Origin: Pyrrhoderma lamaoense
Lineage: Eukaryota > Basidiomycota > Agaricomycetes > Hymenochaetales > Hymenochaetaceae
DNA: 64,000 bases
Direction of reading: 5' to 3'
NCBI GenBank assembly: GCA_002794735.1
Contig: NBAZ01000025.1
Span: 154,848 to 218,847, forward strand
A program made the position numbers and the translations under genes. Below, in pieces: positions 21,345 through 32,356 of this stretch. Each line of letters opens with the position of its first letter. Position 1 is the stretch's first letter. The notes beneath the pieces were generated by a model. It made no database searches, had not been told where the DNA came from, and saw only the letters and a list, made by a program, of their open reading frames with translations.

Positions 21345-24300
21345 TCATGCTCCAACTTCATCCCAGTTCCAGTCCCGACGAACATTAGCAGCTACCGATA
21401 ATTTCCCTTGTTCCTTCCGTTGGCGTAAATTCTTGACTTCTGTGTGAATTAGGTCTCGTAGGCGCTCGAGGTCTACTGGTCGTTCTGCACGGGAACCCAT
21501 CAACAAATTCCGCCATATCCCTGCCGCAGCGACGGAGTTGTCTATAGGCAATTGATGAGGTCGGTGCAAGCGGACCATCTTCTGCATGAGATGGTCTGGG
21601 CTCGGATACAAAGCCCCTGGCCACGCAATTCGAATCGCAAACCACCAGCCCAAGGGCTAAATTGGATATGTTAATAAGTCAGAATTATAAAAGATACAAA
21701 AGCGAACGTACTCGGCCATCTGGAAGACACTTTTCTGGGTAGGTGTCGTATGTTGTGAGAGTACCATCCGGTAATGAGAATCTGAAGGGTGAGTTAGTTA
21801 AGAAATTATTGTGTAGCATAGGCATAATTTGCATACTTATGAGATACCCAATGATTAGGATCACTGCGATGCTTGCACAAAACAACAATGATCCGTGGCA
21901 TGCCTTCCAATCCGAACGGAGTCCATAGATCTCGCAACATTCCACAGGCGTCACCGTGCCGTCCATGGAATACAGCATTATTGATGGCGTCTGCCATATT
22001 TGGTGGAACAAATAACCGGTCGACTCTCCCAGGAGGAACTTCAGTTAATTGTTGGCGGACATAGCGTTTATACATCTGTGTACTCCAAATACTAAGCGCA
22101 ACTTCGTCTGCTTGAGAACCACGTTGTGTACTTGATATTGCAGCATCAAGCTCACTCATAGGCCATACAATGGCCCAGTTCAACAGACGCTGATGAATTT
22201 TCTGCCAAGGTGGAGTGGCAGGCACTTCATGGTATTCCGGTTGCCAGGCAGCTCCAGAATTAACTGTTTCTAGTACGCCTTGTTGTTCGGTCGGAATAGG
22301 TGGTAAGGGAGGGGAGTCTTGACGTGGTGGATCTTCAATATCTGGAATCTCAGAATCTGGGACATCATGAACAACTCCTGAATCGTGTCGACCGTCTATA
22401 CTCTCTTCATGAAGTTCCCAACTCTGGTGGGTCATTGCAACTGAACGTGCCTGTTCCTTGACCCGCAGCCGATATAACTCTTCCTCTAAAACTTGCTGCC
22501 CTGGGGATACTCCTCTTTCACTCTGGGAAAGAAGATCTTGACGTGGTTTGTAGGGCCGGTATTCTCCATCTTGAGTTGGAGGAGTACGATCTGTATAAGC
22601 AAGACCAGCCGGGGCCCGAGTGCTTGCATCTTCAAACTCATCGGGTTCCCTGCGTACAGCTGAACGATCGAGTCGGTGCAAGGATCCCGATAGTGTCTCA
22701 CGTTCTCGATCGCGATTCCTGTCACGAAGAGTGTACTCAGTTTCGGGGGTCTGAATGTAGATTCACCTGCGCCTGTCATTTGGGTACCGATAGGAATAGT
22801 CAATGTACGTGGGGTGTGATCTCCATAGTGTTCCACCTCCACTTCCTTCTCTGTAACTGATGCAGGCTTTTCATTAGCTATAGCCCCACGATATGTGTGT
22901 GTGTGTGTGTGTAAATGACTTTGGGGTAGTTGCGCCGGGGTTTCATTCGGTTTCAGTTGCGCTAGCTGGGGTCCTAGCGCAGCCACTTTATTCTCCATGG
23001 TCCTCAGCTGAGTCATCATCTCACGAGCCCAAGCAGGTGGATCCTATGAGTAGAAATTTCGTAATTAGTCATAAAGTTGTATTAAACTATAGAGTAAGAG
23101 TATCTTACATCAGGGTTGAAGCTTGGCCCGTTAGTACTATGCCAACTTGGATCATGATCATGGAATTTCTTCCTATATTGTTTAATTCCTTCACGATCAC
23201 TCTTGAAACCTAATTTCCGTATTCTCGCCGCAACGGCTTTGCGTAATGCTTTCCTTACAACTTCGTGTTGCATATCGTTATCTGCTGCATGTAAAAGGAT
23301 GCATAAGTCTTCATCGTGATATTGCGACCTCTTTACATCCTCTGCAAGAACACTTGGAGCGATCATTGATGTCCGGGGTGTACGCGAACTCAAGATTCCC
23401 TGAACGATTTCTGTTTCGTAATCATTCAATTCTTCGTCCTCTACCTTGATTCTCCGCGGGACTCAGTACGAGGAGCTACTTGAGGTTCTACACGGGATGG
23501 TAATCTAGGCGTAGGTGTCGCCAGAGAATCATCGGCGTCTGACCGTAGGGTACGTGGTGCTGAAGGAACAGGTGAAAGATCAGGTATCTTGGATGTCTGA
23601 GACTTGATACGAGACATCCGCGAATCTATGCTCGGAGCTCGCCCTTGACCATAGTTCTCAGGTAGAGGAAGAGGAGGGGGCATCTGCTTGTATTGATGTT
23701 GCTGATACTGAATCGGTGGATTGGACGGTGGAGGAGGGACAGGACGATAGCTTGATACAGAAGAAGTACTAGTCTGGAAACTATTTTGGTGTGCATTAAT
23801 TGTATAAGCATCTGTTTCTTCCCCCCATCCAGTCTCAGTCTCATCCCATGCAGTTGTTGCTCTCGTGGTAGCTTTAGTTCCGTTACCGTTACGACCATAT
23901 AGGAGCCCACTCAATCCACTGTCACCAGTATAGTCGTTCGGAATGGTCCCATATTCGGACTGGTCACGAGCAGAGGGAATAGGCCGTTGAGAAGGGACTC
24001 TGATAGACTGAGATACGCGGGATGGGGTCCTTGTAGAAGGTGCTCCAGTGTCGTGTTGGAGGGCACCAAAGGACTGAAAGTCATGCATAGGTTGAAATTG
24101 GCTTATTGGACTCATTTGAGATTGTCCAGGAGTCTGAGTAGGTGCTTTGGATGGTCCCCGAGAAGGGACACGAGTGCCAGTTCTAGAAGATTTCAAGGTT
24201 CGTGATTGTGCACCAGGAGATAACATCGCGGCAGCCAAGTCAGCCTCAGCATTTGAGGGTCGATGAGATCCAATAACAGAAGTGATGGGTTTTGGTGACT

Positions 24301-25608
24301 TCATACGAGGAGAACGTAGGTCACCAGTAAACTCAGAGTGATCCCTCTCCGTATGCGCCTTTTCAGTCTGTGCTCTTTCACTTGGAGGCTTACTTTGAGA
24401 CCCATGGGGCTTTCAAAGTAGGGTCAATTAATGAGATATACGAAAATCATGGATCATCTTACAATGCTGATTGTTGTGGATCCATCGGGACCTATATTAA
24501 CCGTGATACCAGCCTGTCTTTGTTGGTTATGGGAGGATCTTGAGAAAGAAACTGAGAAGACGCCTGGCTTGGATCACTCGGGGCTCGATATCTATGCCCA
24601 CGTCGGCAATTCTCGGGGACATCGCAGATGCTCTGCCTGTTGGTCTTAGTACGTGTTGGCCCCACTAATTGATATAAGTTTAGTATCGTGAACTTGATAA
24701 GTTCGATATACATACAGGTGCTCTATGTGGACTAGGGGGTTCGACTGGGGTACACCGGTGCTTGTGTGTAAAGGGGTACCGTTTGCCATGTGCTGAGAAT
24801 TACGGTAGGTACGAAAGAGTTAGTTCTTCCTACAATGCCACTTTAAAAACATGGCAGAAACATACAGTATGCTGAGCAGTTAGCGGCGCGGACTGCGTCG
24901 GTGATGTACCAAAATAGCTTTCCCGTGGCGGTCCCAAGTTCCCAAATGATGAAGCATATGAGGCGTGTCTTGGCCCAGGACCATCCTCTGGGGCATGCCC
25001 ATATACCGGATATGGTTCAGTAGCCTATGCAAGATTGGGCATAAAAACCAAACATAGCAGGAGATCTAAATGCAGCATACCTGATCGTTTTCATGCAAGG
25101 AAGCGGTCCGTTCAGATTTCGCAATATCCGAGCGCACACCTTCTTGAATATTGGATGATATTTCAGCACGATCGATATTTTCATAAGTCATCTCAGAGTA
25201 TTCAGGCTCATCATTGTCGTTATGGTCTGCAGTGTATGCTTGTCGAGAAAGAGCAGATGAGCGATGTTGACTGGACGCTCTGTTTCTGTAGGCGTTAAGC
25301 CGAGCCGTTAGTTGCGGGTCATTTGGATCAAAGCCGTGTTCAGATGGTAAACTTTCTGTCATCATACTATCCCGTACAGGACTAGCACCCCCTGAACGCT
25401 GGATGCCTTCCAAGTAGAGGAGGACTAGTAAACTAGAATGTTAGCTATAACACATATAGATAGAGACTAGTATCATTACCCTTTTCACTTGGAGCTATTG
25501 AGATAACCAGTTAGAAAGGTAACTCCGCTGTGAGGTTATCTAGAGGTTTTGCTCACCTGGTGTACTGGATCGCAGCAGAATGGGTGTCAAAACCTCTGAG
25601 TTGTTCAT
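21345..25608 (-). CDS. Large disordered protein with an Ulp1/C48-like C-terminal domain (function unknown)
   Basis: About 1,250 aa. Exons: 25608-25557, 25494-25480 (15 nt), 25424-25081, 25024-24866, 24792-24716, 24664-24463, 24409-23109, 23043-21837, 21781-21712 and 21656-21345. Most of it is Ser/Pro/Gln-rich. A conserved-looking central block reads LRKAVAARIRKLGFKSDREG and QYRKKFHDHDPSW, with a short helix MMTQLRTMENKVAAL after it. The last ~250 residues resemble a SUMO-protease fold: SELDAAISSTQRGSQADE, a His in SDPNHWVSHKFSLPDG, an Asp in TLTTYDTYPEKC and a Gln in HQLPIDNSVAAAGIW. The position after the Asp, where the C48 catalytic Cys would sit, is Asn-Ser. It may therefore be an inactive relative; this is inference. 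Single bases are missing near 24513, 23450 and 22742 (PPK to TEYTLRDRN), and exons 5-6 (24716-24792, 24664) need about two more. Confidence 0.7.
22894..22912. repeat. (TG)n microsatellite inside coding sequence
   Basis: A 19-bp TG/CA dinucleotide run encodes a HisThr repeat (LHTHTHTYRG) in the disordered part of the minus-strand gene. Length changes here would break the frame. Confidence 0.7.
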
Positions 25609-26300
25609 TGTGTTGAGGAATGGTTAGAGATAAAGATGAGGATGAAAATTAGGCGTCGCAGAGAAGAGTAAGTATTCGTAAGTCGTAAAAAAACGATAGT
25701 GTATTGTAGAAGATTGGGATGAGTCTAAAAATTAGAGGACGTGATGATGAAGGGCAGGTCGCTACGTTTGAATAGGTAAGTATGGATGGACGCCGCGAGG
25801 CTATATTCAACAACCAAATATGTACAAACGACTCGCCATGCATGTGAGATCATAGCCTAAACTGAGTTTAATATGATATTGATATCTTCAATATTATCAC
25901 GCCCTTTATACTTCTTCTACATAACGGTGCAGAATAGCGGACGTTTCCAACATTATTGAACATAGCTTCAAAGAAATTATTATATGTAGCATGCTTACAC
26001 AAAATATGCAGATATTAATCAGGAAATCAAGAACATATCGTCATTCTGATCTTAGGCAATCAATCTGGAGTTCTAGATTTTCAATGCTCTTCGAATTTCA
26101 AGTCTAGCCCATAAAAGAAGTTGCTCCTGAGATATAACATTTAGTTCATTTCCGGATGCATAGATAATAAGATATCATAGTCATAGAAGCTTAGGTTTAG
26201 GCCGTAACACTGTGATGAAGGGCGTCACGCCGCGTCTTGTCACATCTTCTTCACGCGTTACCTTTCTCACTCGACGCGTTCACTGACACCTGTACTACAT
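25609..26300. promoter_or_regulatory. Divergent promoter region
   Basis: These 692 bp are shared by the minus-strand disordered-protein gene (start 25608) and CTF4 (start 26301). The region is AT-rich, and near CTF4 there are two ACGCGT elements (CACGCGTTACC and CGACGCGTTCA, about 26253-26281). ACGCGT is the core of the MluI cell-cycle box bound by MBF in yeasts, which fits a replication gene. The elements are seen; the regulation is inferred. Confidence 0.5.
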
Positions 26301-29300
26301 ATGGATACAAACAGACTTGACGATTATGAAGAAGGCAATATTACTCAGTACAAGGCGCACCCTCCCGGAAGCTCATGCATGGTACTTTCTAGGGATGGAA
26401 GGTACATGACACGTACCGACTTTGCTCTAAACATATAATGACTTAATACATAGTATTGCGTATACAGGTGGAAGCGATTCATTAGTGCGACTTTGGAGGG
26501 TCGACCAACGCGAAAGAAGAGAACCAGAAACTTGTCTGGATGCTTATGAAGCTATCACTACACTCGCTGTTGATGTGAGTTTCAGGTATCTTCATGCGGA
26601 CAAATGACTAAACTAATACACAAATCAGAATCATGGCTGGTTCTCAGGTGGTCTTGATTCGCATGTACGCAGATACTCGAAAACCTCGCTTGAAATGGAG
26701 GGCTTGGTAACGAGAGCCAATGCTATTCCTATACGGTGGATAGAGGTGGACCCCAAAGATCACAAGATTGCGGTCGCATCAGAGTAAGTGTATTCAGAGG
26801 TCTTTCCGTGAATTTCAGTTCTCAGTAGGACGTAAAGCGAAACAGTAATCAAAGTTATTGATATTAATGAAACAAAAAATATAATGCTCCTCGAGGGACA
26901 TCGAAAGGGAGTGCGGAGTGCAACATGGCACCCATCTGGGACATTACTAGTACGTTCGCCTTTCTAACGGTGGGTCGTCATATGCTAATAGAACTGCTAA
27001 AGACTTCATGTGGCTCAGATGGGAAATTGATTGCTTGGGATATCTCTCAAGGAGAAGCGAGAATTGAAAAGACACTGGAAGGGATAATACCCGAAGTAGC
27101 AGATCAAGAGTAAATTGTCAATATTGCATAAGCTATCTCACCACTTACGATGTTGTAGATCGGAAGAATTTGAGCATGAGTGTGCTGCAGTATGGCACCC
27201 GTCGGGCATGTACTTTGCAGTTGCAACTAAGGCACGAGGTGAGTTGAAGTTTATTCTATGCTATTTCCAATTAAACTCGATTCTCTAGAAATAATTACCA
27301 TCTCTCGAAGTACTTGGTCAAAACGAGAAACACTTTCGGATAAAGATTGTATAGGCTCCCCTACAGCCCTTGCCTTTTCTCCCAATGGGCGCTATCTTGT
27401 CTCAGCATTCGACTCTGGCATTTTTATTTGGGATATCAATACTCATAAGGTAGTCGCTAGACAAACTACAAAACGAAAGACAGTTGTGCATAAAATAGCA
27501 TTCTCAGCACATAATATGGTAGTATGGATTGATAGTGCGGGTATGCTCATGCGCTGGCTGGATCCTGTTCCGCGGGAAACTGGATCGAAATTCAGCACGA
27601 GAATCTCGACAGATGCACTCTTCAATGATGTTGCCATGGCTGATGAGACGACTAGTATTGGGGATGGAGATAATATTCTTAGAGATGGTATTCTGGATGA
27701 ACAGGACGAAGACTGGATTATTGATGATCTGGGGGATGGGATGAAAGACAAAGGAGAGGCAGACTTAGCCGGTCCTGGAACAAGAGAAATGGGTAGGTTT
27801 CTCTTAATCTTATCAGATAATAAGGGATTAGTTACTTAATGAAATCTAGTGAGTGTTACCAAAGCTCAGCCAGCTTTCCAACCAGGAGCTACACCTTTCC
27901 GCAATAAAAGGCGGTATCTCTGTGAGTACATTGAGTGTTTTGTATATAAGCTAGATTAAAAATTTAATTCAAACTAGCGTTCAATAATATCGGCGTTGTG
28001 GAGGTCGTCGATCAGGATACTCACCATGTTGTCAATATCGAGTTCCATGATCAAACGACTCGCAAGAACTATCACTTCATGGATTCATACAAATATAACT
28101 TAGCTTCTATTGGTACGTATTACTACCCATATCGCTAGACCAATCTTATGCCATAGCAAATTAGGCGAACGAGGTATTGTCTATGCCTGTCCTCCTGAAA
28201 CTGGACACTCAGCACGAATCACGTATAAACCTTATGCAACCTGGGCCTCGACAGGTGAATGGACACAGCTGCTTCCCGAAGGAGAATATGCAGTCTCTGT
28301 GGCTGCAGGAGGGATACCTCCAACACGTGCTCTGCGCTTATTACAAGAGGCTGATGCAGAGGGAAATGGTTATGTTGTGGTCGCTACCAATACAGGGTTG
28401 ATACGCTTCTTCTCGGGAGGTGGTATGCAGAAGGGGCCCATCTGGGCTATCGACGGAGACGTTGTTTCGATGATCGCCGGCGAGACTACGTATTCGTTGT
28501 ACACCGGGAAGGGGGAACAAGCTTGGACGGTAATCAAAACCTAAAGTATACCTTGAGAACATCAGATACATTTCGTGTTATGCATACCGGTCGATTACCT
28601 ATCAACAAGGGGCATACCTTGAAATGGATTGGTATCACTGATGAAGGTGTAAGTAGATGTCTGTCTTCCTCTGCTGTGTAATCGTCTGATGCAAACGCTT
28701 CCTAATGTTTTACAGGCACCAGTGATATATGACTCGGCCGAACGTCTGATAATGCTAGAGCACTTCCGCTTTACGTCCCAAGGATCTTGGGTTGTCTTGT
28801 TGGATGCGAAGAAACTAGCTCGTCGCGTAGGGAAAGATGAATCGTACTGGCCGGTCGGTGTTTCAAAGAGTACGCTGATGGCTATTATTCTTAAGGGAAG
28901 AGACAGCTTCCCTGGTTTCCCGCGTCCTCTGGCCCAGGAGTTAGATATGGCAATGCCATATCTTGACATGGATAGTCCCGAGTCTCAAAAGGAGGAAAGG
29001 TACGATTGGATCTTTCTATGCATATCTATAAAGTTTAAACGATATGCCCTAGATTTGCGAGAGAAAACATCCTGTTAGATCAAATTCGCGATACCTTAGA
29101 TGAAGCGTCTCTTACAACAGATGCCATATCCAAAACAGAACTCGAGCTTGATAAGGAATTAATACAGCTCGTGCAACTCGCTTGTAAACACGACCGTTTA
29201 CAACGTGCACTTGATGTTGTTCGCTGTCTCCACCATATAAACTCCTTTGACCTCACAGTAAAGATAGCAGATTTCTATCATCTACCCGGTCTTCGTGAAA

Positions 29301-30352
29301 AGATAACAGCGCTCAAAGCTGCTCGAGAAAGTGCCGACCGATTGCGTGAAGAGCGGGCAAGAAGATCGGATTGGAGAAGAGCAGCAGGTCCTGTACTCCC
29401 GGAAAAAGATGTGTATCAGGGGGTGGAACAGCAACTGAAGAGTCGTTTTCAAGATACTAGACCAGCACCAGCGGTACACAGACCAAGACTAGCAGCTGCA
29501 GCGCCTACAGATGAACCATCACCATTTGCTAAGAGGGCTTCATCACATGTCCCTGTCATGGAACCATCTTCTTCAAAAACTTTTATCGAGGATTCACCTC
29601 CACCTGAGAAGAGAAAATATGACGACTTGGATGATTTTGATGATCCAGATATGAGTATCAGTGTACACATGGGAACAGTGACTGAGGGAACTCCAAAACG
29701 ACGAGCTATTGATTATTCGGAAGAAACGAAATCACAAGCCAGTGAGTTGTTTTAATTAAGGTATATCGTTATATTCAAATGAGGAACTATTATTATATAT
29801 AGAGCCTAATCCATTCGCCAAGAAGCCTTCGGCAACTGACAAAGTAGCTAACGGTACCAAACCAAATCCATTTGCGCGAAAGCTTGGCCCAACGAAATCT
29901 GTACATAAGAGCGAATCTTTCTTTAACAAGGTCAATGCGGCAGAGTCAGATGTTGAAAAAGAAAAGCGTGCACATATTGGTTCAAAGGATAAAAAGTCTG
30001 CGAACGGTGCATCTAAACAGACAACATTATTTGCAATGGGAGCTGGAGCGCCTAAAAAGATTTCCAAGAAACATAACAGCTTCGTTGAGTCTCAAGAATC
30101 AGAGAGACACAGAGATTGGACGGATTTACTCCTGAGCAGGCGGAAGAAGAGACTCAGGAAAGTACTATCTGTGAGACAGCATCCTCTCGTGAGGAAAATA
30201 CCCAAGAAACAGATACACAGCTCGAGGTAGGCCACCCTTGTAACATGTTGTCGGACTAAACTAACCAGTCAACACAGACACAGTATGAAAATGACGATGA
30301 CGACGAACCCATTGAATGGGAAGCATCGCCGCCCCTGAATCCAGAGGGATAG
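26301..30352 (+). CDS. CTF4: Ctf4/Mcl1/AND-1 replisome adaptor
   Basis: The family links the CMG helicase to DNA polymerase alpha and supports cohesion. Exons: 26301-26401, 26454-26574, 26629-26783, 26838-26949, 27003-27109, 27159-27238, 27289-27792, 27850-27921, 27978-28112, 28165-28648, 28716-28999, 29053-29741, 29803-30226 and 30278-30352, about 1,114 aa. An N-terminal WD40 propeller (~1-330) contains [47 protein letters not shown] and [20 protein letters not shown]. The central SepB/Mcl1 propeller contains [32 protein letters not shown] and [20 protein letters not shown] helical bundle ([35 protein letters not shown]) follows, then an acidic/basic disordered tail ending [14 protein letters not shown]. 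No HMG box is seen. Two bases are missing: near 28493, where ETT must continue [13 protein letters not shown], and near 30103, before [15 protein letters not shown]. Confidence 0.93.
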
Positions 30353-30726
30353 AGTCGAAAGGTTAATAGGCTTCATTTAATCTTCTCTCAATATTTTTGA
30401 AAGACATATCCGCATTTATTCCCATACTTGACATACCAATAACTCACGAACAATGTGTTCGTTCATCATTGTATTTTTTCATGTAAATTATCGTCTTTGC
30501 AATGCTAGTTTATGATAACAACTATCCACAACCTAAACTTTCCGGATGTCACCAACTATGAATTTAAGCCCAACGGATTGTAAGGGGATCTCCTTATCGT
30601 AAAAAATACTTTAAAATATCCCGAGTAAGTAGATGCATTGAGTTCTAGTCGCGCTCTATATTTTTGTAGATTGGATCCCGAATTCCGAGGTCCTGAAGAT
30701 AGTGTTAGCTATATACGAGAAGAAAG
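30353..30726. other. Convergent 3' region
   Basis: This 374-bp AT-rich spacer lies between the stops of CTF4 and MTF1. No gene is seen. Confidence 0.4.
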
Positions 30727-32131
30727 TTATTCACTCAAAAACAAACGAACTTCAGGGGCGAAAGGCCATTCATCGAATGCTTTAACGACAATTTTGAAGT
30801 CATCTAATGTTAATCTTCGAACGGGTTTTACCATGTTAGCCCGTTGGTTTGGGGGTTTTGATGGATCAGCGATGATTTTCTTTAGATTTTGGGCTCCAGG
30901 ACCCAGGGCGCTATCAAAGGACAATATCAGTGAGCATCAAAATTGTTCCAAGAATGGTTGAAAACTTTTACCTGATGGCTTTGTCGAGATTTGTGCTCTT
31001 TAAGACAAATAGTCGTCGAAGGACGTAGTCCCATTTGTCGGTCTTTCCAGGTTCAATGCACTGTAATGGGAGCAAAATAAGTTCAATCTTGAGTAAATGT
31101 TTTTCCATCACACGATATACACACAGAATCGATAGTAGGGAAGACGTTGATTGCGACGAAGGGTGTCCCAGACACCCGATGACCATGACCACGTCCGCCT
31201 ATAGGCCAGAAGTGTTCTGGATAGGGCTTTAGCTCTTCCTTCGGAATTATATTTTTTATTTCCGAGGTTGCCGACGCAATAACGCTCAATTTGTTGTATT
31301 TAGTAGCTCCAGGAGGGGCCACAACACGCTTTCAAAGGAGTTACAAATACAATCACTTCATAATGGAGATTCACGTACTTCATGCAAGAGTTCACTCATT
31401 ATAAAGGACATTGGAACACGGCCATATCTAAAAAGCCATGACCTTTCTGGAACTATTCTCCACAGTTGTGCTACCAATTGGTCTCCAAGGACTGTATGTG
31501 GAATGTGAGAGACGAAATGTAGATTTGGAACTAAGCAAGCGTGTTAGAAAGACATATATTGATAAAGCAAAGCATAGTACGAACTCGTATCGGACCAGTC
31601 TCTTTTAATTACATCATTAAGAAGACCTCGCGCCTCGATTTCTGGATAGGTGGACCAAAGGTATCCTGACAAGGGCAAAACAGTTACACGGGGATCATAT
31701 TCTTCTAATGGCTAGTAGATTAGATCAGTAACCTTCTTGATTATGCTCACCCAGCTAGAATGTACCTTGAGATATTCGTTGTATGTTTCTACATCCTCCA
31801 GTACAATGATTTTCTTTACTTTAGAAGGAGGTAATTTCATTAAACTGCGGGTCAAAACCCCCGGTCCTAAATATCCAGACTGATTATGAGCAACGGGACT
31901 TTATATCGAAGGAGAAAAAAACATTCCTGGGAATGACTCAATTATGACTTTGGGTTCTCCTTCATATTCTTTACCATCCGGGCCTTTAAGTATGCCGTTG
32001 GCTACCTTGTCCGCAGTGTCTTCGTTTTGAAGGTAAACTCTACCCTGATTCTGAGATGAAGGGAACAGCTTTTTCCATTCCTCCCTAGGGGTAGTTGTGG
32101 GATCGTTGACAAAAGTCTGATTCTGTTCCAT
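30727..32131 (-). CDS. MTF1: Mitochondrial transcription factor Mtf1 (rRNA adenine dimethylase fold)
   Basis: The family is a methyltransferase-fold specificity factor for mitochondrial RNA polymerase. Exons: 32131-31927, 31866-31766, 31711-31585, 31530-31379, 31328-31125, 31060-30972 and 30910-30727, about 353 aa (yeast Mtf1 is 341). SAM motif I appears as VIIESFPG then PGVLTRSLM across intron 1. IIVLEDVETYNEYL, RVTVLPLSGYLW, LHFVSHIPHTVLGDQLVAQ, RYGRVPMSFIMSELL and the C-terminal RRLTLDDFKIVVKAFDEWPF fit the family. Intron 1 lacks a GT donor: the sequence is CCAG|GAATGT, where one lost T would restore GTAATG. The ATG at 32131 gives no obvious transit peptide. The open frame continues upstream through an acceptor-like TTTATTCTTTCAG, so a 5' exon may be missing. 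Confidence 0.85.
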
Positions 32132-32356
32132 TGTGCCGCCCGAGGCTGAAAGAATAAACGTGAGCGGACAAAAAACATCGAGTGACGATCCCCGTCGCGC
32201 TCTAAACGTCAAGTCCAAGATTTTCAATCTTCGTCTTCGCGTCGAGTAACTCGGCACGTGAGTCTATGACTGTACTCATTGTGTATCACGTCCAGCTCAC
32301 ACTCACATCGCCAGTAATAGCCCTTAATTCCCAGAGGTCGTCAAGTCTGTCGTCTT
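32132..32356. promoter_or_regulatory. Short divergent promoter
   Basis: 225 bp separate the MTF1 start (minus) and the TAPT1-like start (plus). Part of it may hold a short 5' exon or leader intron of MTF1, since an acceptor-like site is at about 32145. Confidence 0.45.

Noticed and set aside
32132..32257. Upstream extension of MTF1 with an Arg-rich, transit-peptide-like segment
   Set aside because: The extension opens with GTG and contains an intron-like acceptor just before the ATG. It is more likely leader or intron, although a real presequence exon may exist upstream.
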